Origin: Salinibacillus xinjiangensis
Lineage (GTDB): Bacteria > Bacillota > Bacilli > Bacillales > Alkalibacillaceae
DNA: 64,000 bases
Direction: 5' to 3'
NCBI RefSeq assembly: GCF_009649735.1
Contig: NZ_WJNH01000013.1
Span: 1 to 64,000 of the forward strand
Made by a program: the position numbers and the translations under genes
Shown: positions 61,562 through 64,000 of the stretch, one piece after another
How positions within the stretch are numbered: position 1 is the stretch's first letter
Layout: each line of letters begins with the position of its first letter
Notes under the pieces: generated by a model
Told to the model about the DNA's origin: nothing
The model's input: the letters and a program-made list of their open reading frames with translations, nothing else
The model's database searches: none

Positions 61562-62842
61562 TTAAGGGCGAGTATAGTCATCAGCATTAGGAATGCTTTG
61601 AATTTCTACTTTGATACTGTTAATTCTTTGATTCTCAATGTCCTCCACACTCACTTTTAAATTGTCATAAATAAAAGAATCTCCTTTAGAAGGTACAGTC
61701 TCAAGATTCTCTAAAACCCACCCTCCTAATGTGTTGTAGTCACTTTTTGGCATACGAATATTTAACTTATCTGCAAAGCGATGCAATTGATATTTAGGAT
61801 GAAAAATATACACATTCTCACTAACTTTGGTAATAAGCTTCACTTTCTCATCACGATCATCCAATATTTCACCAACAATTCCTTCTAAAATATCTTTTAA
61901 GGTTACTAGCCCTGATGTTCCGCTAAATTCATCTAGGACAATTGCCACTGGGACCTTTTCCTGCTTTAATTGGGGTAATATTGAAGAGACCTTCATGGTT
62001 TCAACGACAAATATAGGTTTTCTGATCAATTTTCTAATATCAGTATGATCATTTATGATTAAATCATTTAAAAAGTCTTTTTCTGTTAAAATGCCTATAA
62101 TATTATCAATACTTTCTTCATAGACTGGGATTCTTGAATAACGACTTTCAAAAAATAATTCGATGATTTCCTCTATGGGTTGATTGATATTGATAGCTAC
62201 CATATCAATACGTGGGGTCATAAATTCTCTAATAGGGGTTTCGTCCAAATGCATAGAGCGTAGCATTAATTTCCTTTCTAAATGATCAATAACTCCCTCT
62301 TTTTCGCTTATATCTAATATTACCTTGATTTCCTCTTCAGTGACAGAAGGTAAAGGGTCATTTTTGTCTTTAAAAAACTTTAATAGAAATTCTGTCATTT
62401 TTATAAAGAGTTTACTGATTGGGGAGCATATTTTAATAATGATAGTCATTAAGCCTGCAAAAGCTATTGCTAACGTTTCGGTCTTTTCATTCGCCAAGGT
62501 TTTAGGAAGTATTTCGCCAAAAATTAGAATAACGATTGTCATGACTACTGTATTTAGTATGACCCCTGTATTACCGCCAACCATTTCAATGAATATCTGA
62601 GCTGATATCGTAGCAGCGGCAGTATTCGTAATATTATTTCCTACTAAGACGGCAGAGATCATATTATCAAAATCCTCCGCAATATGGAGAGCCTTTTTAC
62701 TTCCAGGTCGCCCTTCCTTTGCAAATTGCCTCAACCTTATTTTATTTACACTTGAGTATATGGTTTCAGCCCCCGCAAAAAAGGCAGACCAAACTAATAA
62801 GAAAACCAACAAGATTATAGAACCTATTGGTATCGCCTCCAA
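61562..62842 (-). CDS. CNNM/HlyC-CorC family membrane protein
   Basis: A 426-residue protein: CNNM transmembrane domain (about 1-190, LVWSAFFAGAETIYSSVNKI), CBS pair (MTPRIDMVAININQPIEEII, FVVETMKVSSILPQLKQEKV), then a CorC_HlyC domain (DKLNIRMPKSDYNTLGGWVL). Relatives take part in Mg2+ or Na+ efflux. It is the intact paralogue of the broken gene at 53067. A TTG at 62842, nine bases after GGAGG, fits best; the frame also has a TTG at 62878. Confidence 0.92.
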   Translation of the reverse strand: MEAIPIGSIILLVFLLVWSAFFAGAETIYSSVNKIRLRQFAKEGRPGSKKALHIAEDFDNMISAVLVGNNITNTAAATISAQIFIEMVGGNTGVILNTVVMTIVILIFGEILPKTLANEKTETLAIAFAGLMTIIIKICSPISKLFIKMTEFLLKFFKDKNDPLPSVTEEEIKVILDISEKEGVIDHLERKLMLRSMHLDETPIREFMTPRIDMVAININQPIEEIIELFFESRYSRIPVYEESIDNIIGILTEKDFLNDLIINDHTDIRKLIRKPIFVVETMKVSSILPQLKQEKVPVAIVLDEFSGTSGLVTLKDILEGIVGEILDDRDEKVKLITKVSENVYIFHPKYQLHRFADKLNIRMPKSDYNTLGGWVLENLETVPSKGDSFIYDNLKVSVEDIENQRINSIKVEIQSIPNADDYTRP

Positions 62843-63152
62843 ACCATTCCACCTCCCGTTATCTGATAAACTAAGCAAATCATCTAAGAATAAACGAGCT
62901 TATCCAACCTTTGTTTACATTATTTTTTCATTTCCTTTGGTTTTCTTCATATTAAAATATGTCTTTTAAATTTTAATGGACACCTCATTATTCCTACTTT
63001 CAAAGCACATTTCAAAAAATAGGGTATAAAATAAACAAAGAGTGAACTAGGGAGGGTGTGCCGCGAGTTCTTTAAACATCGAAAAAAATATAGTAAAAGG
63101 AATAAAAAAGCAGGTAGAATAAATCTATATCAATTCTACCTGCTCTTTATTA

Positions 63153-63788
63153 TTACGTTTGTTCTTCCGCTAACACTTTTTGCAATGCCTGAACAAATGT
63201 TTCAGTTGGCTGAGCACCACTTAGTGCATACTTCTTATTAATAAGGAAAAATGGCACACCATTAATGCCATATTCCCTTGCTTGTCGCTCATCGGCTAAA
63301 ACCTCTTCTTTCATGTCTTCGCTTGCGAGCATTTTCTCTACAGCCTCTCGATTCAAACCAACTTCTACAGCTAATTCTGTTAAAGTTCTGTGGTCGCCAA
63401 TATGCTTCGATTCAGTAAAATAAGCATGTAAGATTCTTTCAGTCATTTCTGTCATTAAGCCCTGTTCTTTAGCAAAAAGAGCTAATCGATGAGCATCAAA
63501 TGTATTGGTTAAAATAAGTGTATCCAAATGATAATCCAAACCAGCCTCTTTTGCCATTTCAACCATGCTTTCGGTATTAGCCTTTGCTTGCTCTATACTC
63601 ATCCCATACTTGTTGGCTAATTTTTCATACATGTTTTCCTTAACATCCCGTTCCATAGTCGGATCCAACTCAAATGATCTATAGGTTACTTCAACGGGGT
63701 GACCAATCTTCTGAATAGCGCCCTCCAGACGCCTTTTGCCTATATAGCAAAATGGTCAAGCGAAGTCTGTCCACATTTCAATATGCAT
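63153..63788 (-). CDS. DsbA/FrnE-type thiol oxidoreductase with in-frame TGA at the first active-site cysteine
   Basis: A DsbA-family (FrnE-like) protein of 211 codons. ATG 63788 follows GGAGG at eight bases, and the N-terminus reads MHIEMWTDFA. Codon 11 is TGA (63756-63758), followed by PFCYIGKRRLEGA. Relatives read F-x-CPFCYIGKRRLE, so TGA stands exactly at the first cysteine of the CxxC site, giving TGA-P-F-C. The rest is intact through GVPFFLINKKYALSGAQ (cis-Pro loop) to the end. It is either a selenoprotein with a UPFC site or a gene broken by a nonsense change. If translation stops, only a fragment from ATG 63668 without the active site would be made. Confidence 0.8.
63714..63736 (-). 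promoter_or_regulatory. SECIS-like hairpin downstream of the in-frame TGA
   Basis: On the minus-strand RNA, GCGUC pairs with GGCGC around the loop UGGAG (63723-63727), extended outward by a G-U and two A-U pairs with one mismatch. The loop begins 28 nucleotides after the UGA, and its second base is G. This meets the published rule for bacterial SECIS elements (loop 16-37 nt away, a G in the first two loop positions). Short hairpins arise by chance, so the support is moderate. Confidence 0.4.
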
Positions 63789-63895
63789 TTTGAATACCTC
63801 CAAACAATGTTATTTATTTTATAGTATATCGAAAAACATTTCTTTTAAAAAAATATGCTCGACATATAAAGAGAAAATTTATGCAAAGATAGTAC

Positions 63896-63929
63896 AAAAA
63901 AGGCATTGGTCTCTACCAATGCCTTTTTA
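63896..63929. terminator. Bidirectional terminator downstream of the katG fragment
   Basis: AAAAAGGCATTGG and CCAATGCCTTTTT are perfect arms. Confidence 0.85.
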
Positions 63930-63971
63930 TCATTTAACTGTTAAGTTTTTGCTTAGTTGAGAATCACTCGA

Positions 63972-64000
63972 TTATTTAAGATCAAAACGATCTGCATTCA
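63972..64000 (-). CDS. katG: Probable catalase-peroxidase KatG, last codons only
   Basis: The minus strand at the right edge reads NADRFDLK followed by TAA (63972-63974). KatG proteins typically end in a motif of the form KVMNxDRFDL, so this is probably its C-terminus. Only eight codons are visible, so the call is tentative. Confidence 0.45.

Noticed and set aside
63733-63755. TTTTGC/GCAAAA hairpin directly after the TGA as the SECIS element
   Set aside because: Its loop is only about 10 nt from the TGA, too close for the bacterial rule. The next hairpin (63714-63736) fits better.

Overview
The window looks like the chromosome of a low-GC Gram-positive bacterium of the family Bacillaceae, probably a salt-tolerant one. 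Genes close to Bacillus subtilis aprX, cssRS/htrB, ywrABD, metAA, rlmN and hom are present, Shine-Dalgarno sequences are strong, GTG and TTG starts are common, and two betaine-type (BCCT) carriers suggest osmotic stress. The genus cannot be fixed from the sequence alone. I saw no rRNA, tRNA, CRISPR array or prophage. Mobile DNA is limited to one end of an IS3-type element at the left edge.

Layout: 1-160 end of an IS3-family element. 365-8347 a flavin monooxygenase, two BCCT carriers, rlmN and a POT peptide carrier; between rlmN and the second BCCT gene lies a 21-bp-phased array of a short motif. 8391-11145 a coiled-coil protein, a CoA-type Nudix hydrolase and an MFS exporter. 11331-19471 an oligosaccharide island: YesL/YesM/YesN-type regulators, a sugar ABC transporter (binding protein and two permeases) and an oligo-1,6-glucosidase. 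19631-23099 an HtrA protease with a CssRS-type two-component system that shares an upstream motif with it. 23258-30798 homoserine dehydrogenase, TraB-family protein, BrnQ, S9 peptidase and MetA. 30881-33749 a lipoprotein and an amino-acid ABC transporter. 33750-34539 two hairpin repeats. 34540-46641 two chromate-transporter halves, gamma-glutamyltransferase, a membrane protein, a second two-component system, a Dpp/Opp peptide transporter, an Xaa-Pro peptidase and its peptide-binding protein, arranged as divergent units around a CodY-like box. 46960-53028 a DUF5667 protein, a six-repeat beta-propeller lectin-like protein, TerC, a 68-residue membrane protein and two tandem Na/Pi-type half carriers. 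53067-64000 a frameshifted CNNM/HlyC gene, AprX, a DnaQ-type exonuclease with a DUF294 protein, an ammonium transporter with two perfect TnrA/GlnR boxes, an amidase, a LysM-3D protein lacking a normal start codon, an intact CNNM paralogue, a DsbA/FrnE-type oxidoreductase with an in-frame TGA at its first active-site cysteine, and the last codons of a probable katG.

The gene content centres on uptake and use of peptides, amino acids, oligosaccharides, ammonium and compatible solutes, with local two-component systems beside several uptake or stress genes. The most notable signal is the DsbA/FrnE-type gene. Its TGA falls exactly on the redox cysteine and is followed by a hairpin that fits the bacterial SECIS rules (loop 28 nt from the TGA, G in the first two loop positions). 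It is either a selenoprotein not usual for this family of bacteria, or a nonsense mutation or sequencing error. Two other disrupted reading frames within the same 10 kb mean the second explanation must be taken seriously.
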